From NCBI RefSeq assembly GCF_965227785.1, contig NZ_OZ245785.1, forward strand, positions 1-64,000: a DNA stretch of 64,000 nucleotides, in the 5' to 3' direction. This document shows, piece after piece, positions 1 to 9,409 of this stretch. Below the pieces are notes generated by a model. The model searched no databases. It was not told the origin of the DNA and saw nothing but the letters and a program-made list of their open reading frames with translations. This stretch comes from Gracilimonas sp965227785. Its GTDB lineage: Bacteria > Bacteroidota > Rhodothermia > Balneolales > Balneolaceae. Each line of letters starts with the position of its first letter. Position 1 is the stretch's first letter. The translations under genes were made by a program, and so were the position numbers.

Positions 1-28
1 ATTAATCATCATCAGACAGGCTTTTTAC

Positions 29-886
29 GTGCAAAAAACAATATCATCAGTTTTATTCACTGTTCTTTTTTTGAGCATTGTATCCTGCAATTTGCTCACC
101 GTGGATGAAGAAGCATCAGACTATCCCACTACTTTTCCTGCTATTGAATTTTCTGAACTGGATCAGATGAATCAGGAATACCAGGCCGCGAACAACGGTC
201 ACATTTGTTCTACCCTCAATAAGTACGGGTTTACCGGATATAGCGAAATATTTTTTGAGAGCGGAGAAAGTCCATGTGCAAATCGGGAAGTTGTGCGAAT
301 TGAAATTGAACAAACAGATACCCTTATTACGGCAGCAAAGGCAGCTTTGCTAAAGAATAGTACCTATACCGGAGTAAATGATACATCAAAACTTATTATT
401 ACAGAATTATTGCCGATAAGAGGGTGTACCATTTGTGAAGGCCCCGGTCTTAACAATGTACCGATAGAGTTGAAAATTACTTTTGCTGAGCAAGAGGTAG
501 ATTCAAATGAAGTAATTGGAGCCGATATCACTGTTGTTGTAGATGCGGAGGGAGTTAACAGAATTTGGGGAAATTGGTATTCTGATTTTGAAGCCCCCGG
601 TTTTGTGAACTATGGATATGAAGAAGTTCAATCCGGCATGATAGGCTGGCAAATTGATATGCGACCTTTCACCGGAGAAGAATCAATTTATACAGTACAG
701 GAAAATGATATCAGCGGGAAGCCTGAGCGAGTGTACCTGCCGATAGAAAATGAGAGTGAACAACAACTGGAAATTCGTACTTGCTGGGCAATTCCCATTT
801 CCTATAGTCAAGGTCCAGACTTTGAAGGCTGGATAGCATACGTGGATATAGAGGAAGGATTCTTGGTAGATTTGAGGACCCGTTAG
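29..886 (+). CDS. Predicted lipoprotein of unknown function
   Basis: The 285-residue product starts at a GTG and opens with a short hydrophobic segment ending in a lipobox-like SIVSC, so it is probably a lipoprotein with Cys20 as the acylated residue. The mature part is acidic and holds several further cysteines (HICS, SPCANR, GCTICEG, RTCWA), which suggests disulfides in a periplasmic or surface domain. I do not recognise a family. It is followed after about 100 bp by a receiver-domain gene on the same strand; nothing links the two functionally. The GTG start is preferred because it gives a complete signal sequence. Confidence 0.6.
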   Translation: MQKTISSVLFTVLFLSIVSCNLLTVDEEASDYPTTFPAIEFSELDQMNQEYQAANNGHICSTLNKYGFTGYSEIFFESGESPCANREVVRIEIEQTDTLITAAKAALLKNSTYTGVNDTSKLIITELLPIRGCTICEGPGLNNVPIELKITFAEQEVDSNEVIGADITVVVDAEGVNRIWGNWYSDFEAPGFVNYGYEEVQSGMIGWQIDMRPFTGEESIYTVQENDISGKPERVYLPIENESEQQLEIRTCWAIPISYSQGPDFEGWIAYVDIEEGFLVDLRTR

Positions 887-984
887 TTCAAAAGACTGGT
901 AATTGAAAAGAGATATTTGATTTCTTTCCAATACCTGATTATTAAGATTAGTAACATTTTTTAATCTCATTACTCTTATACTTT

Positions 985-1395
985 ATGAGCGATGACTTTA
1001 CTAAAAGCATAAAGGACACAACATTGACTGAATCCGCAAATAAGAAAATACTTATTGTAGAAGACGACATGATTATATCATTAGTCGTTGAGAATATGAT
1101 TAAAAAACTTGGCCATATTTTGGTAGGTAAGGCTGCCTCCGGAGATGAAGCCATTGAGTTAGCCAAAGAGCATCAACCGGATATTGTGCTGATGGACATC
1201 CGCCTGAAAGGAGAAATGGATGGAATTGAGGCTGTAACTCAGATTAAAGAGCATATCAGAACAGAAGTAATCTATCTGACAGGAAACTCTGACAAAGTAA
1301 ACTATGAGCGGGCTAAAGCAACCGAATGCATAGATCTTATCTCAAAGCCATTTACTATAGGCGAACTGACCCGTTCATTAGAACTCGTTCCCTGA
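985..1395 (+). CDS. Stand-alone response regulator receiver protein
   Basis: The 136-residue protein is a single CheY-like receiver domain with no output domain. Visible are the acidic pair after ILIVEDD (residues 26-28), the phospho-acceptor Asp71 in IVLMDIRL, the Thr switch in YLTGNSD and the conserved Lys in SKPF. The first 20 residues are a polar extension. No kinase is adjacent; the two large sensor kinases near 34-38 kb are possible but unproven partners. Such proteins pass phosphate in relays or act by protein contact. Confidence 0.85.
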   Translation: MSDDFTKSIKDTTLTESANKKILIVEDDMIISLVVENMIKKLGHILVGKAASGDEAIELAKEHQPDIVLMDIRLKGEMDGIEAVTQIKEHIRTEVIYLTGNSDKVNYERAKATECIDLISKPFTIGELTRSLELVP

Positions 1396-1463
1396 TAACT
1401 TTTTGGTGCATCTTTTCTAAAATTTTATCGTAGGTTAGTCCGAAATAATTATGGGCAAATACT

Positions 1464-2153
1464 ATGAGTACAAAATTCAAGAATCTCCGAAATGATTTAG
1501 AAGATCTGGAACAAGACGGACAGTTTGATATTGATGAGGGTTCATCGGTTTCCGGCAGCAAGTCGAGTTCAAAAATTGCCAATTATATCCTGCTTTTCGC
1601 TTTTATTGCTACTCTCACTTTTTACGCCGGTTCACAATTTAGTTCATCCGGTATTGACTTAAATCCGCTGGATAATATTGTTCAGGAATTCAATCAGCCG
1701 GATGAGGATTTGTTAAACAGCATGGGAGCCTGGATGGAGGAAATGGGCTACGGAACCCTTACCCATGAAGAATTAATCGCCTTAAGGGCAGAAGGAGTTA
1801 CAGCTACCTATACTTCTCAGATCAGGGATGCGGGATATCCCGAGGTAACGCTTGAGCAGTTGGTAGAACTTCAGGGTGCAGACGTAAGCAGCACCTTTAC
1901 CCGAATGATGGCCGAGCTGGGTTATGATTTGACCGTTCAGGACCTGCTTGATCTGCGCAGAGCAGATGTAACAGCATTTTTCACCAGTAACATGATGGAT
2001 TTAGGCTACTCGATGGAAGAGCTGTCCAAAGAGAATTTGATCAGGATGAGAAATATCGGAGTTACTCACACGCTTGCTGAGAGATTGACAGAAGAACGTG
2101 GAGCACGCCCTACCGTTGATGAGCTAATTCGCTATCGTATTAGTAATCAATAA
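1464..2153 (+). CDS. Single-pass membrane protein with four degenerate helical repeats
   Basis: This 229-residue protein has a polar N-terminus (about 1-36), one membrane segment (about 37-60, rich in Ile, Leu and Phe) and a C-terminal region made of roughly four imperfect 30-36 residue units. Each unit starts with a Gly-Tyr, continues with a T/S-x-E-x-L-I/V-x-L-R motif and ends with G/A-V-T/S-x-x-F/Y-T. Similar GYxxLTxxELIxLRxxGVT units are known C-terminal to BlaR1/M56-type peptidases and in some anti-sigma proteins of Bacteroidota; here there is no peptidase domain. A protein-protein interaction module on the far side of the membrane is likely, but the partner is unknown. Confidence 0.6.
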   Translation: MSTKFKNLRNDLEDLEQDGQFDIDEGSSVSGSKSSSKIANYILLFAFIATLTFYAGSQFSSSGIDLNPLDNIVQEFNQPDEDLLNSMGAWMEEMGYGTLTHEELIALRAEGVTATYTSQIRDAGYPEVTLEQLVELQGADVSSTFTRMMAELGYDLTVQDLLDLRRADVTAFFTSNMMDLGYSMEELSKENLIRMRNIGVTHTLAERLTEERGARPTVDELIRYRISNQ

Positions 2154-2229
2154 GTAAGCTGGTTTTAAGGGAACATTTTCTTCTAAAATTTCTTTACAGG
2201 TAGTGAATAGAAACAAATAAACCCTTGTA

Positions 2230-2799
2230 ATGAAAAAATTACTTTCACTTTTTTCTTTAATAATAATTTCAACGCTGCTAACACAAGCTACGGCTCAGCA
2301 GTATCTGATCGAAAACTCTTCCGGTATTGGACCAAAGATTGGATTCTATAAAGCCCCTGATGCTGAAGATGGAACCATGTTTATTGGTATTCAGTCCCGA
2401 ACAAAAGGTAAATATGTAGGTGCTGAATTCTCTTTGGAATACAGAGGAGAACAAAGCTATACAACCACAGGCGGAAGCGAACTGACTGTTCGGCAAGTTC
2501 CTGTAACCGGTTCTTTATTAGTGTTTGCCCCACTGGCAGAAAATTTTGCTCCATATGGTTTAGCTGGATTGGGAGCTTATTATACTTTTTATGATTATGA
2601 CGGTGGTTTCACCAACCCGGGTGATGATGCGGAGGTCAAAGTTGGATATCACTTAGGTTTTGGTGCCGATGTAGCTCTTTCAGAATCGGCCGCGCTTAAT
2701 GTAGATTATCGCTATTTATTCTTAGATGGAAGTGATGATCTTTCTGATAAAGAATTCAGCGGTAACGTAATTTCAGCAGGACTGACGTTTTATTTCTAA
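2230..2799 (+). CDS. Small outer-membrane beta-barrel protein
   Basis: A classical signal peptide (KK, then a Leu/Ile-rich core, cleavage near ATAQ|Q) is followed by about 165 residues of alternating hydrophobic strands with Gly/Tyr-rich turns, ending in aromatic ...LTFYF, typical of an eight-stranded OmpA/porin-like barrel. The stretch YGLAGLGAYYTFYDYDG and the VDYRYLF strand fit barrel staves. A strong intrinsic terminator follows the stop codon. Ligand and role are unknown. Confidence 0.75.
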   Translation: MKKLLSLFSLIIISTLLTQATAQQYLIENSSGIGPKIGFYKAPDAEDGTMFIGIQSRTKGKYVGAEFSLEYRGEQSYTTTGGSELTVRQVPVTGSLLVFAPLAENFAPYGLAGLGAYYTFYDYDGGFTNPGDDAEVKVGYHLGFGADVALSESAALNVDYRYLFLDGSDDLSDKEFSGNVISAGLTFYF

Positions 2800-2820
2800 G
2801 CTAAAAAAGTCCTATTTTAG

Positions 2821-2855
2821 AAATCCCGCACTTAACCGGTGCGGGATTTTTTTGT
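2821..2855 (+). terminator. Rho-independent terminator
   Basis: AAATCCCGCA and its complement TGCGGGATTT form a 10-bp stem around an ACTTAACCG-type loop, followed by a run of seven T. It lies 20 bp after the beta-barrel gene and separates it from the reductase gene. Confidence 0.9.
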
Positions 2856-2900
2856 TTAACCCAAAATGAACCTCTTTTACTCTTACTGAAATTCAGAAAT

Positions 2901-3824
2901 ATGCCGGAAATCGTACTACCTGAAGTTGAATTAAACATCTACTCACCCAAAGAACCTACCGAGATTACCGTAGTTGAAAACTATGTGTGTACCAAAGAAA
3001 GCAGCCCCAATTTTGTGAGACATGTTACTTTTGATGTATCAGGAACAGAACTTGAAGGACGGGTTCGCATCGGACAGTCAATAGGGATTTTACCTCCGGG
3101 AGAAAATGAAAAGGGTCGCCCGCACAAACTTCGTCTATATTCAGTTTCTTCTCCAACTAAAGGAGAAGGGGGCAAGTCAAATCTGGTTTCAACAACGGTA
3201 AAGCGAACTATAGAAGAGCTGGATGGGAAACTGTACACCGGTATTTGCTCAAATTACCTGGCCGACTTAAAGCCCGGTGATAAAGTAAAAGCAACCGGGC
3301 CATCCGGAAAGCGATTTTTGCTGCCTGAGAATCCTGAGAATTTCAATTACGTCTTTTTTGCAACGGGAACCGGTATAGCTCCATTCAGAGGAATGATTAT
3401 GGAAATGCTGGAAGCGGGCATGGAGAATCAAATTGCCCTTGTTTTTGGCGCGGCTTATCGAACTGACCTGATCTATCCCGATTACTTTATGGAGACGGAA
3501 AAGGAGAACGATAACTTCCATTATATCGCCAAAATATCCCGGGAAGACCGCCGCCCGGACGGTTCAAAATATTACGTACAAACGGCCATCGAGGATGAAG
3601 AAAAAATATTGGATCCTATTCTGAGCAAGGAAAACACGCTGATTTATATTTGCGGAATCAAAGGGATGGAAGCCGGGATCTATAAGATGCTGGCCAAAAA
3701 AGGCTTTAAAGATTACCTGGTATTAAAGGGCGATTACGCTGATATGGATCCTTCCGAATGGGATTGGGACGAAATGAAGCGCAACGTTAAACCCGGAGAC
3801 CGCACCTTCGAAGAAGTGTACTAA
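2901..3824 (+). CDS. Ferredoxin-NADP(+) reductase, plant type
   Basis: The 307-residue protein has the two-domain plant-type FNR plan. The FAD domain carries RLYSVSSP (FAD binding) and GICSNYL; the NADP domain carries GTGIAPFR, the ICGIKGME segment and a C-terminal aromatic Tyr (TFEEVY) in the position that stacks on the flavin in this family. It would pass electrons between NADP(H) and ferredoxin or flavodoxin in the cytoplasm. No ferredoxin gene is adjacent. The gene has its own transcription unit, with a terminator just upstream and a convergent gene downstream. Confidence 0.88.
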   Translation: MPEIVLPEVELNIYSPKEPTEITVVENYVCTKESSPNFVRHVTFDVSGTELEGRVRIGQSIGILPPGENEKGRPHKLRLYSVSSPTKGEGGKSNLVSTTVKRTIEELDGKLYTGICSNYLADLKPGDKVKATGPSGKRFLLPENPENFNYVFFATGTGIAPFRGMIMEMLEAGMENQIALVFGAAYRTDLIYPDYFMETEKENDNFHYIAKISREDRRPDGSKYYVQTAIEDEEKILDPILSKENTLIYICGIKGMEAGIYKMLAKKGFKDYLVLKGDYADMDPSEWDWDEMKRNVKPGDRTFEEVY

Positions 3825-3878
3825 GACTGCCTTCATCTATAATTATCAGTCATTCTGATTCTGATTTGGAAGGTACGC

Positions 3879-4451
3879 CTAAGAATGAATCTTAGTCACC
3901 CCGCCTGATACGATAAACCGCATAAAGTTGGTTGGGTCGGTTTTAATAGGGGTAACTTTATCTTTGGGTACGATATATAAATTCCCGGAAAAGTTATAGG
4001 AGTGAGGGCAATACACAGCTACTTCATCTTCCAGACCAAAATGCTTCAGGGATTCTTCGGTGATAAACCCAAACCGTTTCATGCCAACCGGCTCACTGAA
4101 TTCTACACTCACCGGCTTGGTAAATTTCTTTTTATCACCAACAAAAGCTTCTGTGAGGTCTTTCAGGGAGTTATAGACAATATTTACAAATGGAGTTTTT
4201 GTAAGCAGCTTTTCGAATAGGTGAAGGATGGGCTTCACAAATGTTTGCGTGAGTACAAATCCAATGAGAGTGATGGCAATGAAGCCGGTCACAATTCCCA
4301 AGCCGGGGATTTCCAGATCAAACCAGCTGTAAAACAGGTTATTGAAGATGTCGTTTATCCAAACCAGGGTTGCATAAACCAGGTAAACCGTTGCGCTGAC
4401 GGGCAAGATGACCAGCATTCCGCGAAAGAAGTAATTCAGGATGGTTTTCAT
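3879..4451 (-). CDS. DUF502 family membrane protein
   Basis: The 190-residue protein has two N-terminal membrane helices (about 7-30 and 48-70), the second in a GxxTGFIAITLIGFV context, followed by the family's signature region with LTKTPFVNIVYNSLKDL, a PVSVEFSEPVGMKRFGFIT strand pair and VYCPHSYNFSG. This matches DUF502 proteins, conserved inner-membrane proteins of unknown molecular function. It is convergent with the FNR gene, 54 bp apart and with no GC-rich terminator seen between them. Confidence 0.85.
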   Translation of the reverse strand: MKTILNYFFRGMLVILPVSATVYLVYATLVWINDIFNNLFYSWFDLEIPGLGIVTGFIAITLIGFVLTQTFVKPILHLFEKLLTKTPFVNIVYNSLKDLTEAFVGDKKKFTKPVSVEFSEPVGMKRFGFITEESLKHFGLEDEVAVYCPHSYNFSGNLYIVPKDKVTPIKTDPTNFMRFIVSGGVTKIHS

Positions 4452-4589
4452 AATCGGAAGATGATATTAGCTTTTTCGGAATCTAACGGTAAATCTTCAA
4501 AAATGTGTGTCCGGATTAATTAGTGATTTTCATTTATGTACAGAAAAAAGTACTATTTGCTGATCCAAACATAGACACATAACAATGCT

Positions 4590-5342
4590 ATGGAAGAATT
4601 GGGGCTGCAAAAATCAACAGAAAAAGTGCTTTCCCGTGACCTGAAGCTAAGGAACAGGAAGATCACCCATTACTTCTACATTTCTTCCGTGTTGTACATG
4701 TCGGCTTTAGTGATCATAGGTTTTTGGCCAACTTATTTTAGCCATGTTTTCAATGAGTTTCCTGTAAGACATTGGAGTATGCATGCGCATGCCCTGATTT
4801 TTATTGGGTGGTTACTCCTTCTTTTGGTCCAGATTTCACTTGTAGCGTCAAACAATGTCAAGCTTCACCGGAAGTTAGGAGTAGCCGGAGGTTTCTATGC
4901 AATCCTGATGCTGATTTTTGGTGTTGCAGCAGCTTTTATGTTGCCACTGGAAAGAATTGAAAGTGGAGCATGGACCTTAGACCGTGGAGCCTCTTTTCTG
5001 ATCCATCCACTTGGCGACTTGGTTGTCTTTGTCGCATTTTTTATCCCCGCGCTGTATTACCGAAGAAAAAGCGAGATTCACAAAAGACTGATTTTGATTG
5101 CCTCTCTTATGTTGGTATTCCCCGGAATTGCTCGTATTGGGATGGAGCAAATTCTGACCTTTATTGTATGGCTTTTTCCGTTATTAGCTGGAGCTACTCT
5201 GGATATCATATTCAGAAGAAAAGTACACTTTCTTTATCTGCTTGGTGCGGCTGTCTTAGTACTGTCGGTAGTGGGGCGATATTACATTTCAGGCTCCGGG
5301 CTATGGCTTGAAATAGGGCGATACCTGTTGGGTATTTTTTGA
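4590..5342 (+). CDS. Seven-helix integral membrane protein of unknown function
   Basis: The 250-residue protein has about seven hydrophobic helices. Conserved-looking histidines sit near helix ends: MHAHALIFIGW (helix 2), KLHRKLG (between 2 and 3), FLIHPLGD (helix 4) and EIHKRL (before helix 5). The HRKLG motif and helix pattern resemble DUF2306/cytochrome b561-like proteins, so heme or metal binding is possible, but I would not assign a function. It stands alone between the DUF502 gene (divergent) and alaS. Confidence 0.6.
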   Translation: MEELGLQKSTEKVLSRDLKLRNRKITHYFYISSVLYMSALVIIGFWPTYFSHVFNEFPVRHWSMHAHALIFIGWLLLLLVQISLVASNNVKLHRKLGVAGGFYAILMLIFGVAAAFMLPLERIESGAWTLDRGASFLIHPLGDLVVFVAFFIPALYYRRKSEIHKRLILIASLMLVFPGIARIGMEQILTFIVWLFPLLAGATLDIIFRRKVHFLYLLGAAVLVLSVVGRYYISGSGLWLEIGRYLLGIF

Positions 5343-5361
5343 AAACTCTTTTCTCTGCGTT

Positions 5362-5402
5362 GGTAATAACTCTGACCCCAACTAACCATCTGCCCCTAAC
5401 TT
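5362..5402. repeat. Possible degenerate REP-like sequence
   Basis: The segment upstream of alaS reads, on the minus strand, GTTGGGGTCAGAGTTATTAC. From memory this resembles half-sites of REP elements associated with IS200-like transposases. There is only one copy in the window and no hairpin partner, so this is a weak call. Confidence 0.2.
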
Positions 5403-5522
5403 GAAAGTGGAATAAACAGGCTTGAGTTTGAAGACTGATTAATCTCAAACCACACATGAGTTCAAATCATATTTTTCCTATCTTCAAGGCTCTGTAAAAT
5501 CCAACACTCACACATCAAATTA

Positions 5523-8207
5523 ATGTCGCACAAGACTTCTGCCCAGATTCGTCAGGAATTTTTTGATTTCTTTGCTGAAAAGAATCACGCTATAGTAGAT
5601 AGTGCTCCCGTTGTCCCCAAAAACGACCCAACCCTGTTGTTTACCAATGCGGGGATGAACCAGTTTAAATCTATTTTTCTTGGGGAAGAAGAAGCCCTTA
5701 AGCATGACGGAAAAACCTGGAATCGTGCTGCCGATACCCAAAAATGTATCCGTGTAAGTGGAAAACACAACGACCTGGAAGAAGTAGGTCATGACACCTA
5801 TCACCACACGCTGTTTGAGATGTTGGGGAACTGGTCGTTTGGCGATTATTTCAAGAAAGAAGCTATTGGTTGGGCATGGGAATTACTGGTGGATGAGTGG
5901 GGACTGGAACCCGATCGACTGTATGCAACCGTATTTGGCGGTGACGAAGAAGACGGCCTGCCTGTAGATGATGAAGCCATTGAGCTTTGGAAAAGCGAGA
6001 CAAGCATAGATCATGATCACATTTTGAAGTGTGGCAAAAAGGATAATTTTTGGGAGATGGGAGAAACCGGGCCTTGTGGTCCGTGTTCTGAAGTCCATAT
6101 CGACCTGCGTTCGGATGAAGAGCGTAAGAAACAGCCCGGTCGTGATTTAGTGAATATGGACGACCCAAGGGTGATGGAAATCTGGAACCTGGTATTCATT
6201 CAGTTCAACCGTAAACCGGACGCCTCTCTTGAAAAACTTCCCGCCCAGCACGTGGATACCGGAATGGGTTTTGAGCGTATTTGTGCCGTTCTGCAAGGTA
6301 AGACTTCCAACTACGACACCGATGTCTTCACCCCGGTAATTAACGAAATTGCGGACATGGCCGGTTTGAAATACGGCGATGACGAGGAGAAAGATATTGC
6401 CATGCGGGTTATTGCCGATCATATCCGGGCAGTCACCTTCTCTATTGCTGATGGTGCCTCACCGGGCAATGACGGGCGGGGATACGTGATTCGACGGATT
6501 CTGCGTCGTGCAATCAGATACGGCTGGGATGTGTTGGATTTCAAAGAACCTTTTTTCTACAAACTTGTGGAAGTGTTGACTGAGCAATTCAAGGATGTTT
6601 TTCCCGAAATCCCGGCTCAGAAAGAGTATATCGTAAATGTGATTCGTTCAGAAGAAAAAAGCTTTCTGAAAACATTAGGGCAGGGCATAGAGCTATTCAA
6701 TGATATGGTGGAAGGAAAAGATAAACTTTCCGGTGAAGATGCTTTTAAACTGCATGATACCTACGGTTTCCCGATCGACCTGACCGAACTGATGGCCAGG
6801 GAACGAGGCGTTGAAGTGGACGTGAAAGGCTTTAACAAGCACATGAAAGAGCAGAAAGAACGGGCTCGTGCTGCCGGTAAGTTTTCTGTGGATCAGTCGG
6901 ACATAAATGTATGGTCAGCAGTTCAGGAAGGATCAGTTGCAGATTATAAATCCGAATTTGTTGGTTATGATGATGCAGAGGTTGATACTTTAATTAGAGG
7001 ATATCGAAAAGAGGGGAATCGGTTTGCATTACAGCTCACCAAAACTCCTTTCTATGCTGAAAGTGGAGGACAGGTTTCTGATAAAGGAATTCTGAGAAAA
7101 GGTGATGAATGTTTGAAAGTGCTTGATGTTCAAAAAGGTAGTGATGGATTCAATGTACATTATGTAGACAAGCTTTCAGAAGATATGAGCGGAACCTGGA
7201 CAGCAAGTATAGATCTGGATCGGCGAATTGAAATTCAGAAGCATCATTCGGCTACGCACCTTGTGCATGCTGCGCTTCGCGGAATTCTGGGCGATCATGT
7301 AGCTCAGAAGGGATCTTTAGTTGATGAAAATCACCTCCGTTTCGATTTCTCCCATTTCGAAGCTATGACGGATGAACAGCTGGATGAAGTTGAGCAGCTG
7401 GTGAATGAGAAAATACAGGAGAATATTCCGCTTCAGGAAGAACGTAATGTACCCATCGATGAAGCCAAAGAACGGGGTGCGATGATGTTATTCGGTGAGA
7501 AGTACGGAGAAACCGTTCGGGTTATCACCTTTGATGAAAATTATTCCGTTGAGCTTTGCGGGGGAACCCATGTGGGAGCTACGGGTGAAATCGGATATTT
7601 CCGGTTTACACAGGAAACATCGGTGGCTGCCGGTATCCGACGAATTGAAGCTGTCTGCGGTATACAAGCTGACAAATTGCTCCGCGATGAAAAGCGACTG
7701 CTTAATCAGGTGAAAGGAGCGATTGGCCAAACCCAGGATCTCGCGGCTGATGTGTTGAAACTGATCGAGGAAAAGAAATCACTGGAAAAGGAGCTGGAAC
7801 AAATGCAGTTGCAAAATACCGGCGCCAAGCTGGATGAGCTGATCCAAAATGCCGGTTCACTGGATTCGGACATTAAGCTGGTGAAAGGTGAAATCGCCGG
7901 CGCGGATATGGATGTACTCAAGCAGCTTGGGTATGACGGCCTGCAAAAAACAAAGCAGAATACAGCAATCGTGCTTGGATCCAAAGATGAGGAAGAAGGA
8001 AAGGTATATCTGATGGTGGCGCTTTCTGAAGATCTCATTAAAGAAAAAGGACTGAAGGCCGGTGCAATTGTTGGTCAGCTTGGCAGGCTCGTTGGCGGTG
8101 GGGGCGGCGGTCAGCCTAACCTGGCAACAGCCGGTGGTCGCCAGCCGGAAAAACTGGGTGAAGCTCTGGAAAAAGTGAATGAAATAATCACTGAATCAAT
8201 TCAATAG
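5523..8207 (+). CDS. alaS: Alanine-tRNA ligase
   Basis: The 894-residue product is a full-length AlaRS that charges tRNA-Ala with alanine. The N-terminal catalytic core shows FFAEKNHAIV and LLFTNAGMNQFK (motifs 1/2 region), RRAIRYGW and the class II core. The editing domain has HHSATHLVHAAL (HxxxH metal site) and CGGTHV. The C-terminal C-Ala domain contains the glycine-rich VGGGGGGQPNLATAGG typical of the family. The start ATG directly follows a TTA-rich leader; no Shine-Dalgarno is visible, as for most genes here. Confidence 0.97.
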   Translation: MSHKTSAQIRQEFFDFFAEKNHAIVDSAPVVPKNDPTLLFTNAGMNQFKSIFLGEEEALKHDGKTWNRAADTQKCIRVSGKHNDLEEVGHDTYHHTLFEMLGNWSFGDYFKKEAIGWAWELLVDEWGLEPDRLYATVFGGDEEDGLPVDDEAIELWKSETSIDHDHILKCGKKDNFWEMGETGPCGPCSEVHIDLRSDEERKKQPGRDLVNMDDPRVMEIWNLVFIQFNRKPDASLEKLPAQHVDTGMGFERICAVLQGKTSNYDTDVFTPVINEIADMAGLKYGDDEEKDIAMRVIADHIRAVTFSIADGASPGNDGRGYVIRRILRRAIRYGWDVLDFKEPFFYKLVEVLTEQFKDVFPEIPAQKEYIVNVIRSEEKSFLKTLGQGIELFNDMVEGKDKLSGEDAFKLHDTYGFPIDLTELMARERGVEVDVKGFNKHMKEQKERARAAGKFSVDQSDINVWSAVQEGSVADYKSEFVGYDDAEVDTLIRGYRKEGNRFALQLTKTPFYAESGGQVSDKGILRKGDECLKVLDVQKGSDGFNVHYVDKLSEDMSGTWTASIDLDRRIEIQKHHSATHLVHAALRGILGDHVAQKGSLVDENHLRFDFSHFEAMTDEQLDEVEQLVNEKIQENIPLQEERNVPIDEAKERGAMMLFGEKYGETVRVITFDENYSVELCGGTHVGATGEIGYFRFTQETSVAAGIRRIEAVCGIQADKLLRDEKRLLNQVKGAIGQTQDLAADVLKLIEEKKSLEKELEQMQLQNTGAKLDELIQNAGSLDSDIKLVKGEIAGADMDVLKQLGYDGLQKTKQNTAIVLGSKDEEEGKVYLMVALSEDLIKEKGLKAGAIVGQLGRLVGGGGGGQPNLATAGGRQPEKLGEALEKVNEIITESIQ

Positions 8208-8284
8208 ATCAAATCACGAAATCTTCACAAAAAATGGATATATTTCCAGCCTTTTGAAGAATCGTGTTATCATTAAAACATATT

Positions 8285-9385
8285 ATGGCTAAGAAGAAAA
8301 CAGACGAAGTAAATTTTGCCCCTCGGGGGATTGGAGATGAAAAAGACGGTGCCGTCCAAAAAGGCGTCGACCTGCCATCCCCGACCAAAAAGAAACACAA
8401 ATCCCTGGGCTTGAGTGAAGACAACCTCAAGGCTATGTATGAGCAAATGTATCTTCAGCGACGATTTGAAGAGCGTGCCATGCAGCAGTATCAGAAAGGG
8501 AAATTCGGTGGATTTCTTCACCTTTACATTGGTCAGGAAGCTATTTCTACCGGAACGGTTTATGCCCTGAATGATGACGATGATATTATAACTGCTTACC
8601 GTGATCACGGCTGGGGACTTTGCCGGGGAATCACACCTAAAGAAGGGATGGCAGAGCTGTTCGGTAAAGCAGCAGGGTGCTCCAAAGGAAAAGGCGGATC
8701 CATGCACTTTGCCAAAACAGAGAATCACTTCTGGGGCGGTTACGGAATTGTAGGTGGTCATATTCCTATCGGTGGCGGACTTGCTTTCGCGAACAAATAC
8801 AATCAGAACGGGCGTATTTCTGCTACCTTTTTCGGTGATGGTGCTGTAGATCAGGGAGCGCTTCATGAGACCTTTAACATTGCCAATTTGTGGAAACTGC
8901 CGGCTATATTTGCGGTAGAGAACAACGGTTATTCGATGGGAACCGCTGCACGTCGCCACACCGTTACGGAAATTGTGGACCGTGCTAAAGCTTATGGCAT
9001 GAAGGCTAAAGTGGTAAATGGTATGGATGTATTTTCTGTATATGAGGCCATGAAAGAAGTGTCTGAAGAAGTACGTGAAACTTCAGAACCATATTTCCTC
9101 GAAATCAGAACGTACCGCTATCGAGGTCACTCTATGTCGGATCCTCAAAAGTACCGAACCAAAGAGGAACTGGAAGAATATCAAAAGATAGATCCTATTG
9201 AGCGTTTGAAAACCTATCTGAAAGACGAAAAAATTCTGAGTGATGATGAGATTCAGGAAATAGAGGACAAAGTGGAAGATGAAGTGTTGGAAGCTGTTGA
9301 TTTTGCCGACAACGCTGACTTCCCGGAAGAGTCTGAGCTCTATGACGACATGTTTGCTGAAGACGATCCTTATTTCCATAAATAA
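8285..9385 (+). CDS. pdhA: Pyruvate dehydrogenase E1 component, alpha subunit
   Basis: This is the thiamine-diphosphate subunit of the E1 heterotetramer that decarboxylates pyruvate. Motifs are SMHFAKTE, the TPP/Mg motif GDGAVDQGALHE...VENNGYSMG, and RGHSMSDP of the phosphorylation-loop region. I start it at MAKKKTDEV (8285). An in-frame ATG 21 bp upstream would add an unusual LSLKHI extension. E1beta follows 24 bp downstream and E2 after that, so the genes form a pdh operon. No E3 (lipoamide dehydrogenase) gene is in the window. Confidence 0.95.
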   Translation: MAKKKTDEVNFAPRGIGDEKDGAVQKGVDLPSPTKKKHKSLGLSEDNLKAMYEQMYLQRRFEERAMQQYQKGKFGGFLHLYIGQEAISTGTVYALNDDDDIITAYRDHGWGLCRGITPKEGMAELFGKAAGCSKGKGGSMHFAKTENHFWGGYGIVGGHIPIGGGLAFANKYNQNGRISATFFGDGAVDQGALHETFNIANLWKLPAIFAVENNGYSMGTAARRHTVTEIVDRAKAYGMKAKVVNGMDVFSVYEAMKEVSEEVRETSEPYFLEIRTYRYRGHSMSDPQKYRTKEELEEYQKIDPIERLKTYLKDEKILSDDEIQEIEDKVEDEVLEAVDFADNADFPEESELYDDMFAEDDPYFHK

Positions 9386-9409
9386 TTTTAAAACTGACTA
9401 TATAAAGTA

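Noticed and set aside
5863..6422. Several minus-strand frames inside alaS
   Set aside because: They are antisense shadows of a strongly conserved synthetase gene.
8264..8284. Upstream ATG for pdhA
   Set aside because: The extension LSLKHI has no family support; MAKKKTDEV is the likely start.
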